Assembly (NCBI RefSeq): GCF_000247695.1
Contig: NW_004624801.1
Location: 1,049,917-1,113,916 of the forward strand
Length of the DNA: 64,000 nt
Source: Heterocephalus glaber
Lineage: Eukaryota; Chordata; Mammalia; Rodentia; Bathyergidae
Direction: 5' to 3'
Positions 31,872 through 42,353 of this stretch are shown piece by piece. A model generated the notes under the pieces. The model was not told the origin of the DNA and did not search any database. It saw only the letters and a program-made list of their open reading frames with translations. Both the position numbers and the translations under genes were made by a program. Within the stretch, counting starts at the first letter, position 1; every line of letters starts with the position of its first letter.

Positions 31872-32262
31872 TTGTATCCGTTACTTTTCTGTTGCTGGGA
31901 TAAAGTATCCAGCACCTGAAACTCGAAGGAGGAGGGGTTTGTTTTGACTCACTGTTTCAGTTCACAGTCCTGTGGATCCAAGACAGAAACAAGACTGCAG
32001 AAGAAACGGGAGTGGAACAGATATTCGACCTGTGAAAACCAAGAAGCAGAGAGAGAAGAGAGGAGCTGGGCACAAAAATACACTTTCCCAAGTCCCACCT
32101 CTGGTGACACACCTCTTTGGACCAGCTTCCACCTCTGAACAACACCCCAGCTACTGGCCTTATCAGTAGGTGAATCCACATGTGAATATGGGGCTCCATG
32201 ATCCAATCACCCTCTAAACAGATAAGACTCTGTGGGACATTCTAGGTTTAAGCAATAACAGG
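31872..32262 (-). mobile_element. ERVL-MaLR LTR (MST-like), antisense
   Basis: Reads as the reverse of a MaLR LTR. It opens with GTTACTTTTCTGTTGCTGGG (complement of the LTR end), followed by GGGGTTTGTTTTGACTCACT and GTTTCAGTTCACAGTCC. After that comes a CCCACCTCTGGTGACACACC series, CCAGCTTCCACCTCTGAAC and the GTGGGACATTCTAGG end (complement of the LTR start). Several open frames of 64-85 residues on both strands fall inside it and are incidental. No internal sequence attached. Confidence 0.82.
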
Positions 32263-32284
32263 CATCTTTCTGGCAATTTTATTA

Positions 32285-32395
32285 ACCCTGCTTAAAAATA
32301 TCTAATGATTTCCAAGTGTACTGACCCTGAAGGCTAAATTCCTCCCCTGGATTGGCCCTGAAAGTGTTCCTGGTATCCCTTTCTCTTTCCCTGTT
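32285..32395 (+). mobile_element. Possible L2 scrap
   Basis: CCTGAAGGCTAAATTCCTCC and the GGCCCTGAAAGTGTTCC stretch resemble the sense L2 segment that reads 'aggataaagtccaaactcc'. Weak. Confidence 0.3.
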
Positions 32396-32782
32396 AGTGG
32401 GTGTCAAAACACTCAACTCTTGAGTTCTAAAGCGAATGCTATCTGTTGAGCCAGTTCAATGATTGCATATAATTTCTTCTGAGATTCTCATAATGGCTGG
32501 ATTGAGTAATCATAAGTACGTAGATTAAAACCCTGGCCCTGCTACTTTCAGATGGATGATCACACTTACTTCCCCTGAATTGGGAGTTCCTGTGAAAGGT
32601 AGTAGAAGTTGTTTTCCATGAAGAACTTGGAGATACCAGGATGAAATGATGAATTACATGAGAGGTCATGCACAGCCCAAGGGTACTGTTCTTTCTCATT
32701 TTTATTGCTTTCTTTTCCATCACTTATTGTCCTTTTGACTTACTCATATGTTTTGTCTGAAGCTTGATTCTTTTCCTTTAGT

Positions 32783-32857
32783 TGTCCTAGGGGCTGAACT
32801 CAGTTTCTTGTGCATGCTTAGGGAAGTGCTCTACTACATTCCCACCCAAGAGCTCAA
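32783..32857 (-). mobile_element. Old ID SINE, antisense
   Basis: AGGGGCTGAACTCAGTTTCT, GTGCATGCTTAGGGAAGTGC and TCTACTACATTCCCACC follow the reversed ID consensus of the general rodent type (GCATGC...AAGCACTCTACCACTGAGC). It is more diverged than the other IDs and of a different middle-segment type. Confidence 0.75.
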
Positions 32858-33077
32858 ATCTTGAGCAAGTGAGACAAAGACAGGGATTAAAGGGTTAAAA
32901 TTAATGTGTAGAAGCATCAGTAAAAGACACTTTCTTTGAGGTATTTGGCCTCCTGCTTCCTCAATGCCTGAAGTAGACTCTGCCTAGGCTATTATCCAAG
33001 CTTGGTTCTTGAACCTCCCTTCAATCCTCTCAGCTCCTAATCTACTTGATTCCATTTTGCTTAAGAAAGCCAATACT

Positions 33078-33198
33078 GGCCAGGTGTAGGGGTGAACACA
33101 TGTAATTCCAGCACTGGAAGACTGAGGCAGGAGGATCTCTATGGATTCAAGGCCAGCCTATACTACATAGTGAGTTACCTTGTCTCAAAAAAAGAAAA
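33078..33198 (+). mobile_element. B1 SINE joined to an L1 3' end
   Basis: GGCCAGGTGTAGGGGTGAAC, GTAATTCCAGCACTGGAAGA, CTGAGGCAGGAGGATCTCTA, CAAGGCCAGCCTATACTACA and TTGTCTCAAAAAAAG. The A-rich tail passes directly into GAAAACGGATGCACCTTGAG, which is L1 3' sequence. Confidence 0.93.
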
Positions 33199-33483
33199 CG
33201 GATGCACCTTGAGACCATAGTGCTAAATGAATTAAATCAGACACAGAGGTTCAATATCACATAGTTTCTCTTATATGAGAAACCCAGAATGTAAATAATT
33301 AAAATAGCCTAATAAAAGAGAAATAGTAGGAAAGAGGGAGGTAGTCTCTATGGAGATGGGACAATCCAGGGAAAGAAGGAGGCGGGGAAAGTGGAGGAAG
33401 GGGCTCAAGATGATATTTGTAGGCACACCAGTTGCCCAAAAAGATTGTAATTATTACGTATTACAGACATATACTAATAAATA

Positions 33484-33485
<2 letters not shown>
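33194..33485 (+). mobile_element. 5'-truncated L1 3' end, sense
   Basis: GGATGCACCTTGAGACCATA, AATTAAATCAGACACAGAGG, CACATAGTTTCTCTTATATG, purine-rich AAGAAGGAGGCGGGGAAAG, and GACATATACTAATAAATAAC. This is the same element end as at 25469 and 62698. A (GA)n tract replaces the usual poly-A tail. Confidence 0.85.

Positions 33486-33486
<1 letters not shown>

Positions 33487-33531
<45 letters not shown>
33487..33531. repeat. (GA)22 microsatellite
   Basis: A pure GA tract immediately after the L1 3' end. Confidence 0.97.
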
Positions 33532-33532
<1 letters not shown>

Positions 33533-34077
33533 ACCCAGCACTGGTTCTGTTACTTACAAATGAAAGCACACCTGAAATCATGCATCTCAATGTTCTTTCA
33601 AGGCAGCACAAGTGACTAATGTAATTTTCTGGTGTCATTCTTTTAAGTAGCTGGATTATTTCCATATAAAAATCGATAGAATGTTCAACCACCCTAAGTA
33701 CATTTCATATATAAATGTAAGACTCATTGTTAGAGACTCTTCATGTTAGATACCATGATTTGAGAATAAAGCATCATTTCTCTTTCATCATTTCTTAAAA
33801 GTTGATTTAACAGTTGTTTTTATTTTAACCTTAAACTGTGACAGGTCCCACTTATGTGTGTGAAGCCTTGTACAATTTGACTTCTGAGTCCTTTTTTAAA
33901 ATAAGAGCCCTGATTTTTGAAAGCTTTTTTGATTTCTGGCATGACAAAGAGTTCTTGAGGCGTATCTTACATATTTCTTGCTTGCAGGTAATTAACCATT
34001 TCTCCAAGGAGGCAGATTTTGCTTGGGACAGTAGTTGAACCTTTAAATGACATCTTTTCCAAATGTATTGCAGCTGA
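33532..34077. other. Unassigned sequence
   Basis: No repeat family or gene recognised. Confidence 0.45.
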
Positions 34078-34269
34078 TACAGTGGTCCCTCGGTTCATGA
34101 ACTTAACTGGTATAGATGGGTACCTTTGCATTCCTTCAGGGAAGTTAGCTGCAGTCTTGTCCATCAACCATGCAGAGTTTGCAAATGGAAATAAATTTTG
34201 CTGAACACTTCTGTTCTCAAACCAAACTGGTCACAAACAGAAGCATTCACAAACAGAGGTATCACTGTA
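34078..34269. mobile_element. TcMar/Tigger-like MITE with inverted ends
   Basis: The left end TACAGTGGTCCCTCGGTTCA and the complement of the right end, TACAGTGATACCTCTGTTTG, align over about 25 bases with roughly six mismatches. Both start with TA, the target used by Tc1/mariner transposases. The 190-base interior has no transposase. The 'CAGTGGT(A/C)CCTCGG' theme is typical of Tigger-group ends. Exact family not named. Confidence 0.7.
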
Positions 34270-34608
34270 TTTTCAAAAATACACAGGAATATTTTTTTAA
34301 TTCACTGGATGATTTTAGTTTTCTCTACTCTGATTCTAAATATTTAAGGCAAAAACGAAAAAAGTAAAATTTCTCCCACTCATTGCTTTGTGGCGAGAAT
34401 TGGTCAATGAGCATTTTTTTAGTTCAATATTCACCACAAAAAAAGGCAAAAAATTAATCAACTCAAGTAAGTTAGCTATTAAAATATCCTGGTGTTGATA
34501 AATGCAGAATTAACACAGTCTTTAACCAAAAAATTGGAAAGTTATATCACTTTATTTTAGAAAAAAAAACCTATCTTGAGTCACTTACGGTACTTAAGGA
34601 CAGGGATG
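34270..34608. other. Unassigned sequence
   Basis: AT-rich, nothing recognised. Confidence 0.45.
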
Positions 34609-34697
34609 GGTTGGGATTTAGCTCAGTGGCACCTTGCCTGCCTCGTAAGCTCAAGGTCCTGACTTCAGTCCCCTGTGACAAAAAAACAAAACAAAAC
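34609..34697 (+). mobile_element. ID SINE, diverged
   Basis: GGTTGGGATTTAGCTCAGTG, GCCTGCCTCGTAAGCTCAAG, and TTCAGTCCCCTGTGAC followed by an A-rich (AAAAC)n tail. The loss of several bases after CAGTGG and changes in the B-box region make it an older copy. Confidence 0.88.
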
Positions 34698-35699
34698 ACA
34701 GTCAATGTCTCCTACAGCTGAAATGTAAAGGAAAAGGTCAATCTCCAGGTCTGCTAGTTGTTGGATGCCCAATAATGAGGCAAACATCCAGTTTCTAGCT
34801 TTATGCCCAACAACTTTTAATTTTTTTTTCTTTCGAAGGACAATTAGATGATTCCAATCACTCTAAGCATCACAACCAGGTAAGACAACTTCCAGGGGTT
34901 AGAAGAGATTATCGAAGAGCTTGCTGGCTTTACCTCTGATGTTCTCTTTCCTCCCCTTCTATAGTAATAAAAGGTACCAGACAGCACCTCACAAACTAAC
35001 TGCCCAGCCATCTTTGCAACTGAAGGTGACTACTAATCCACTCTTGTCTAATGAAATGCGAGCTTAGAGAAAAGAAAGAACACTGCTATTCATTTTAAGC
35101 CATTATCTTCTGAAGTTTCCTTCACAGCTGCCTCGTCTGGCCAGGTCACTTAACTCTCTTCACGTGCCACCTTTAAATTTTAAAAGCTTGTCTTCAAATC
35201 TACCCCGCCCCCCCCTTCAAAAATCCTTGAGTCTTTGGCCAGGACCGAGCCACACATGCATTTCTAAATCATAAAGCATAGTGAGAAATGAGACTATCAT
35301 GACATCCTTGAATTCTTAGAGTTATCAGAATCTGTGAATCTGATCAGAGGATGAGAATACATATCTTCCCAAGCAACAGGTAACTGTGTAAAGAAATGAG
35401 CAAAATAATTGTTTGACAGAAGGAAATAGAAAATGAATCACCATCCCTAACATAATTTCTAGATTTTAAAATTAATTACAGCATGTCTTTGTCTTGTCTC
35501 TATGTGAACATGAGAAAATGCACACACAGAGAATGATAGGCAGTACTGTTTCAATGACAGCATGTACATAGCTTTTGTGCACAAATGTGTGTGAAGGGAA
35601 CTCTCAGATCCACACATAAGTCCAGACCCTATGTACATATGTGCAGACTTCAACCATAGTATATGTGTTATGTTGTAAATTCTACTTTTTCTCTTAAAT
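34698..35699. other. Unassigned sequence
   Basis: No gene or repeat recognised. A 102-residue minus frame at 35459-35767 is Cys/His/Tyr-rich without a recognisable metal-binding spacing, and I treat it as chance. Confidence 0.4.
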
Positions 35700-36400
35700 T
35701 GTACATATATGTCCATGTCACAAAAGATTTTAATTATTAGTCTGTTACTGCTTACATAAAATTCCATTAAATAAAAGCGCTATACTATAATTTAATTGGG
35801 TTACCTTACCTTTGCATCACCCTACTTTTTTGCAAACTAGGTCGATCCTCACATATTTTCAAAAATTGTTATAATCTAATCAGTACCTTCACATGTATAA
35901 TAACTTTTTCCACTTTTAGGTTATCTCCCCAGGAAACATTCCTAGAATGTTCACCAAATCAGAAAAAGTTCATTATATTTTATCCTTACTCCATACTGCC
36001 AAATTTTCCACATGGTTTTTCCGAATTACACTCTTAAAATAAAGTAACAACATAGAAGTCAAACCTTGTTTGGTTGGAGTTCACGTTTTTTAATTTGCCA
36101 CTTTAATAAGTCTAAAATATCACATCATTATTAGAGCCACTTACATTTTCAAGGGGGCAAGATTTCCTATGTGTAACTTTTCCTCAATTTCATGTTTACT
36201 TTTTCTGTGGAATTTTACATATTTTACTAAAATTTTTAGCTATTTTTAAAACATTTGGCATTTTTTTTTATTTTTTCAAGGCAAATCTGAAAGCTTAGAA
36301 GCCATTGATAAATATTTTTCAAATGGTTGTTTTTATTTGCTTCTATTATTTTCATTTTATGAATATGTGTATACATTTTTCAGTTATCCTCTCAAATAAT
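35700..36400 (-). mobile_element. Old L1 (L1M-type) fragment, antisense
   Basis: TCCCCAGGAAACATTCCTAG, ACTGCCAAATTTTCCACATG, GGTTTTTCCGAATTACACTC and TAATTTGCCACTTTAATAAG follow the antisense ORF2 C-terminal/3' region of ancient L1. Heavily eroded; right edge uncertain. Confidence 0.6.
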
Positions 36401-36597
36401 ATTTGATATTTTAAATTATTCAATATTCTTCATGGAATTTAGTAAAAATACATGACACTACAAGAAATGTCCGCTGCGTTTCAAATCAGATTATATCCAA
36501 TGTACTATTTATTTAAACTGACCCAAATATGATATTTTATTTTCCTTTGCAAAGATAAGTTGTAAATATCCAAATTGTTGTTCATCTCACCAAAAAA

Positions 36598-36642
36598 ATA
36601 AAAAGAGAGAGAGACAGAGAGAGAAAGAAAAAGAAAAAAAAT
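36598..36642. repeat. GA/AAAG-rich low-complexity tract
   Basis: Imperfect purine-only tract. Confidence 0.85.
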
Positions 36643-37289
36643 TCTGAAAGACTAAAAACTTTTGAGGGGACACTTTTCTTTTTCTGACAAAAATGAATAT
36701 AAAATCTCCAAGTACCTTTTTTTTATTAATATGGAAAGATGAAGGGCTCAACCCAGAGTTTGAAATGGTTTTCATTTCATTTTCACTAGCATTTTCATTA
36801 GGCTTGTTTTTAATCATTTTTTGTAAAACACATTTTAGATTATCTGTTTAAATCTTATTATATTTCTATACAATTTCTGTCATTGTCCCTAAACAACAAT
36901 AAATAGCAGTGTTAATAAATATTTAAACATACTTTCATTTTCATTATTCCATTAATTTTGCAACCATCCTAAAATTGGCAAAAGCGTGATTTTCATAGTT
37001 TTTGTAGAATCTGGAAAAGTGTGAAGAAGCTTTGGTTGAAGCAGGACACTAGGAAAGCTCATGTTCTTGGAGCTCTGTACACTCCACCCTTACCTAAAAG
37101 CATCACTGTCTTCCAATATCCTCTTTTAATGCCTAAGCTCCAAATCCTTCAGCCACTTTCCCACTTTCCTTCTTCCAGACTTAGAGCTCGGGTCTTCTGA
37201 CCAGTCTGGGTTCTCTCCCCAGGATGACAGGATGATCCTTGAGAATACAGAAACTTCCCTTGTTGCTTGCCTTGTGTTCACACTTGACC
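36643..37289. other. Unassigned sequence
   Basis: No gene or confident repeat. The C-rich stretch at 37080-37250 precedes the L2 fragments and could be their extension. Confidence 0.4.
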
Positions 37290-37530
37290 TACACTAAAAT
37301 ATTTATTGGCAATCCACTCAACCTAGCTATCTCCACCCTTTTTCTACATTTTATCCAATTGCTGTATTACTGGGACACCCCATTCAACACTTGACTTAGT
37401 TAAGCTTTTCCCTTGGTGCCATGCAAATAAATGTATGATTTCCTGCATTTTCTTACTAGGCTTTAGGCTGTTTAGGGAAGGAACATGTCTATGCTTATGG
37501 AATCCCCAACACCTTTGCAGATTGGTGATA
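37290..37530 (+). mobile_element. L2 LINE fragment
   Basis: Contains the L2 3' landmark order TTTAGGGAAGGAACATGTCT, then AATCCCCAACACCTTTGCAG. It is preceded by a C- and T-rich segment typical of the coding end of L2. Confidence 0.5.
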
Positions 37531-37699
37531 TAGGGCTTCCATCATAAAGTACTAAAATTTAACTCTGGAATCTTACACACTGTGAGTACTGAAAGGATAA
37601 AAATGACTAATTGAATCTCTTAATAAGGTTCAATCAAACACCATATTTTCTTGGCTTCCTTTAACTAACCATGTGTCCAGGCCTCCCAGGGTATTGCAT

Positions 37700-37802
37700 A
37701 CAGAGCCTAAACTTATGACCCCATCCCCAACTAGACTGAAAATTACTTGAGATATGTCTTTGTAATCTTAACAACTAGTACAGTGCTTGATACTTAGTAG
37801 TG

Positions 37803-37803
<1 letters not shown>
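37700..37803 (+). mobile_element. L2 LINE 3' fragment next to a tetranucleotide repeat
   Basis: ACTTGAGATATGTCTTTGTA, then ACTAGTACAGTGCTTGATAC and TTAGTAG correspond to the end of L2 ('GCACAGTGCCTGGCACATAGTAGG'). The tetranucleotide repeat has taken the place of the terminal repeat. Confidence 0.6.

Positions 37804-37846
<43 letters not shown>
37804..37846. repeat. (TATC)n microsatellite
   Basis: About 11 perfect tetranucleotide units at the L2 end. Confidence 0.97.
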
Positions 37847-38369
37847 GTGTGTGCCTGCATCTCCATATATGTGTACAAATGTGGAACAGAGATAAGTGGA
37901 CACACACATTATCTAAATTAGTATAACCAGGCACAGTCTTCTGATATTTTATTTTATTTCCAGGTATCTGAGAAGCCTTTTATCCTAGCTATTAGTTAAT
38001 GCCTTCAAAATACTACTGTCCAAACCTGCTGAATTAACATTCATTCCCATTGGAGGACATGTATCCTCCAATCTGGGGACAGTGTGTCACATGACAGAGA
38101 ACATGTAAGATGCTTTTAGACTCTTAAGATGTTGGTGCTTATTTTCATGCTTCTAGAACAACACCAATAATTTATTTTTGAAAGGGAAAAGCTGCTTTTT
38201 TAGAGGAAGTGTGTAGATATACACCTAGTAATCTAGAATGGGGATCTCACATTCTATGAGTTTGTGAAATTTACCACTGTGAAATTTACCTTCATTGTGA
38301 AGAAAAAGCCTTGTTCACATGTGGGCAGGTACAAGAGGATGACTCAATAGACTAAAATGCACACAGTCT
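37847..38369. other. Unassigned sequence
   Basis: A short direct repeat GTGAAATTTACC occurs twice near 38265-38292. Nothing else recognised. Confidence 0.4.
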
Positions 38370-38465
38370 TCTTGAGGGCAGCAGATTCCTAACCAGTGTA
38401 TTTCCAGTGACCTTAAACTGTGCGTTACACATACTAGGTACTTAATAGACACTTGTTGAGTATAT
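38370..38465 (+). mobile_element. L2 LINE 3' end
   Basis: TTCTTGAGGGCAGCAGATTC, GTATTTCCAGTGACCTTAAA, ACACATACTAGGTACTTAAT and AGACACTTGTTGAG match the L2 3' end in order. Good example of an ancient LINE. Confidence 0.75.
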
Positions 38466-40119
38466 TGGGAAAAGTTCCCCTAAGTTTTTAATTTCTTTAA
38501 AAGTTTCAGTATATTTTTAAAGAATCCCTTCAGATTATATGTAATTCAGTGTATTTTTGAAAAACACAGCATAATGATCTTAAAATAAAAGACACAATTG
38601 GATGCTAATTTTCTTTGCATGTTTTACTTTACACATAAAATCATTATGAAATAAACAATCCTTAATAATAACAACCACATGGCTTGAGGTTTTGTAGTGT
38701 CCTTCTTTGTTAATCCTAGATGCTGTTATTGAAATGGAAAGTTAAACTGACATTTTTGCAAGTTTTTTTTTTCTTTTCCAGAGTGTAAAGGTTAATGAGC
38801 TGTGGTGTGGTTTGGTGTTGTGTGTGCTAAGCTAGCACCTAATACGTTAAGTTGGGTGTGAGTCAAGCCTTCCAAGAAAAGTGGCCTCAGACCTTGCAGC
38901 TGGGGGAGGAGGACAGAAGGGAAGAGGCCTGTACCATTGTGTTTGTGTTATTGCTCAAGAAAGGTGGTCCAGGTCAGAAGGCAAGGCTGTTTGGGACTTT
39001 ACAGACACACTACTCTCGGGGGGAACATAACTATCCCACATTCCATTTCAGAAGGTGCTGGGTTATAGGTTATTGACCAGGTTAGGGATTTATAGCTGGA
39101 GTCAGTAATTGTTAAAGAAAAATGCTTTGACAATTTTATTATGGTGGAGACCTGCTGGAAAACTTAACCAGAAATTTACTTAAGAACTGGCTTGGAGGTA
39201 ACAATAATAGATATGTATGTATTTATATTTGCACACATATGTGGGATTATGTATGCACACTTTGGAATCAACTTTGCTTTCATTTTCACAGATGCGTATT
39301 ACACTATGAATTCATGTTTGTATCACATAGATAAGTATACCATATACTATTTTAGAAGACTTTAGTCAGATAATTGTGAATAACTAAAATACTGACAAAT
39401 AAATCATTTCTGAACAATGAAAAAAACTGTTTCCTTATTTCAAGTTTTAAAGAATCAAAGGAAGAAAAAAAAAAAGAAAAGTCATGGGGACAAGCCACTA
39501 CCTCCTAGCATGTATTACATCCCACTACAATTTCGTTCACCTGCTCAAATGCATTTGCATGCAAATGCTAACCCTATTATCTTAATTGATCACATAATCT
39601 AAAAATATTATAAATGTTTTAAAAGTAGAATTAAAGATTTAATCATCACCCTAACTCTTTCCAAGGATTAACTTCAAATTATTCATAGATTAGGATTTAA
39701 TTCCAACAATTAGTTTGATATTTTTTGTTGTGAGGTAGAACAGAATACAAGTAGCCTGAAAAAAATCTTTCCAGAAAGCATATGTCACAGAAAATGCCTA
39801 AAGTAACTTGCAAGGGAGAATTTTGAACTTCTGTGCACTTGGATTTTGCAAACCATCATCAAGCACCCTGTGATAATCCTCCAAGTGAGCTACTGGGTTA
39901 TTGCTTCACGATTGAAGCTTCTGTCCCCTTTCTGATACTTTTGGATTGAACCAGTAGAATAGTAAAATAGAAAAGCTGAGACTTCAGAGTTTCAAGCTAA
40001 GAGAGAGAATCATGTTCAAGGGATTTTTGCAATGGTTAACTCTTCACCTGCAAAGCAACTACCTGGAAAAGATCCCAGAAAAACTACTCTACTTCCCACC
40101 TGCAATTTCCCATCCTCAC
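38466..40119. other. Unassigned sequence
   Basis: No gene or repeat family recognised. The block at 38850-39080 is less AT-rich and contains a 74-residue plus frame with no motif. An 18-bp perfect palindrome at 39551-39568 is listed separately. Confidence 0.4.
39551..39568. promoter_or_regulatory. Palindromic octamer (OCT/POU) site candidate
   Basis: GCATTTGCATGCAAATGC is its own reverse complement and contains ATTTGCAT and ATGCAAAT, the two orientations of the POU octamer, overlapping by four bases. A second palindrome, AAATGCATTT, overlaps its left side (39547-39556). Function is inferred only from the motif. Confidence 0.35.
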
Positions 40120-40700
40120 ACTATGTTAGTTAGGATTCCCTGGAGGAACATAATCAATATAAAATATGTGGTTTTAAATAAAAAAGAAGGGATATGCTAG
40201 GAAGGATCAGAAGGGGAAGAGTCCTGATGGCCATCTGTGGAACCAGAGACAGAAGAATCCACATTGGCCATCTGTGTGCTGGAAAACCAGAGGACCTATT
40301 GCAGTGGAAAGTTGAAGGGCTGAAAGCTCATTACAGAGTCACAGAGGTGAGTCTGTGTAGGAAAACTAAAGGATCTGAGTTACCAGGCTGAAGAGTCTGA
40401 GCTAAAAGGCTGAAGGAGCTGGAGACCAACCTCCAAAGGCAATGGCAAAGACCAAACTCCTCTGAGGAAAATGCAGAAAACTTCCTTTTTCTTTTCCTTT
40501 TTATTCCACCCAGGCTACAAGCTTAGGGTTTGGTGTTATTTTCCTCAGTTTGTCAGTTTGGAGCTGCCTATCAATAATCCACAGACACACCCAGAGCCTC
40601 ACTAATCTGCCAGGGCATTCTTACTGAGGTCAAGCTGGTATACCACAAATAAGGATAGCACATGCCAAGTAGTACCAAAGCTGGAAGGAGGACAAGAAAC
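40120..40700 (+). mobile_element. MLT2-like ERVL LTR
   Basis: Opens with ATGTTAGTTAGGATTCCCTG and GAGGAACATAATCAATA. It then has paired 'GGCCATCTGTG...CTGGAAAACCAGAGGACC' phrases, a GTTGAAGGGCTGAAAGCTCA part, and later CAGACACACCCAGAGCCTCA, in MLT2 order. The 62- and 65-residue plus frames here are incidental. The 3' end is not sharply defined. Confidence 0.7.
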
Positions 40701-41794
40701 TGGAGCTTCAGGTAACAAACATTTGAGAACAATGTGAGTTCAGGTAGAGAATCAGTGATTATTTCTGTTTAGCAAAAACTTTCACTGTGAAAAATTATAC
40801 ATCTTCCATTGAAAATTACAACATACTAGAATTTAATTCAGGAAATAGGCACTGAATGACTTCCATGAATCTAGGTTTGTTTTGGGAGATTAGTTTGGTG
40901 CCTAACTCTAGCAAGGCTATTACAGTTATGTTTTATTTTTATTAAATAAGACCAACAATAAACAAGGGACAAATGATCAGAACTGTTATCCAATATGATA
41001 AATGAGATAAAGGAAATAATATAATAAAATGTAATTGTGGGTGGTCAACATCGATATCAGAAAGATCCTACAGAAGAAAGGGTCACTAAGAGACCTAAAG
41101 GATACAAACAAGGCTGCTTTGTAAAGAAGTAGATGAAGGACAATCTAGGAAGGGGAAATAGCTAGTTTGAATGCTCTATATCCAGAACAATTTCTGTGTG
41201 TTCAGGAAAATGGAAACGTCTTTGGAAAAATGTCCATGGGAGTAGATGCTGATAGGCCCTAAGCCCAGGGTGAGATTCTGAATGGACAACAATAAGTGAA
41301 TCTGGAGAGATGAGGGATCCAGGTCATGTTGCAATCTATAGACACAGTTGGTGGTGTGTATGTTATTCAAAGATCAATGGAAATCAATGGAAAGTCTTTA
41401 AACATGTGTGAAACTTATGGCGGCTAAGTGAAGAGTGAAAGGGTGAAGGTATAATTCTATACTCCATAACCTGAATTGGGGAGGATACTGTTGATATATA
41501 CACCTTGGATTGGCTACTGGATTATAGATAAGGCAACTGTAGGACAGAGCTTCAACCTTACAGCAGTTATGGCTTTCAGTACAGTGATAGACCCAAATAA
41601 ATGGGTTGACTGATGAATGGAGGGCAGAGATGAGATGCCCTAACTTTCCATTTCTTTTACTGTCTAATTTCTTGCCATCCCTTCTACTAAATAAGCCCAA
41701 CCAGAAAGGAATCTGTTAATTTAATCAACAATATAGTTTGTATAAAGCCTACAAAGGACACAGCCTACCAGCCAATCACATACATTAAAACTGA
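40701..41794. other. Unassigned sequence
   Basis: No gene or confident repeat. The 100-residue minus frame at 41398-41700 has no recognisable domain. Confidence 0.4.
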
Positions 41795-41975
41795 TTAGAT
41801 ATAATTATTAGATATTATTAAATATATTATTAGATATATAATATTAGATGTCTTGTTAAATACAATTAGATATATATTAGATATATTATTAATATATTAT
41901 TAGGTGTATGTTATATTATTAGATATATATTATATATATTATAAGATACATAAATATATATATATTAGATAGATG
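41795..41975. repeat. Degenerate TTAGATATAT-type AT-rich array
   Basis: Variants of TATTAGATATAT recur many times with irregular spacing, giving an AT-only-plus-G minisatellite-like block. It ends exactly where a MaLR LTR begins. Confidence 0.85.
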
Positions 41976-42318
41976 GCTTATGTCTAGATGTCCCCCCAAA
42001 GTTCTAGGTATGGATAAGGGGAAGGCTCACCCTGGGTGTGAGTGCTATTCCTCCTAAGGGCAAGGATAGAGCCTGGAAAGACTATATGGGACAGAAAGAG
42101 GATTGCTGTCTTCACTTGTTGCTGCTTCACTGCTTCACTGCTTGCTGCCTTCTGCCTGCCATGAACTGTTTCTCCTCTGTGATGCCCCTCTCCCATGCCC
42201 CCTGCCTTGGAGCCAGCCAACTATGAACTGAAACCTCTACAAATTGTGATCTACAGTAAATCTTTCCTCCTTTAACTTTGGGTGTCAGGTATTTTTGTCC
42301 CAGTAATAAGAAAGGTAA
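41976..42318 (+). mobile_element. ERVL-MaLR LTR, sense
   Basis: Landmarks in order: TCTAGATGTCCCCCCAAAGT, GGTGTGAGTGCTATTCCTCC, CTGCCTTCTGCCTGCCATGA, CAACTATGAACTGAAACCTC, AGTAAATCTTTCCTCCTTTA and GTGTCAGGTATTTTTGTCCC ending in AGTAATAAGAAAGG. The plus strand GAACTGAAACCTC and TCAGGTATTTT landmarks are characteristic of MaLR 3' ends. The 62- and 78-residue frames in it are not genes. Confidence 0.85.
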
Positions 42319-42333
42319 AAATAACTTAGATAT

Positions 42334-42353
42334 TATGTGTGTGTGTGTGTGTG
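42334..42353. repeat. (TG)n microsatellite
   Basis: Nine TG units just past the MaLR LTR. Confidence 0.9.

Noticed and set aside
31944..32206. Four overlapping frames of 64-85 residues
   Set aside because: All lie within an antisense MaLR LTR.
37804..37846. CRISPR-like array
   Set aside because: Simple tandem tetranucleotide without spacers. No repeat-spacer pattern exists anywhere in the window.
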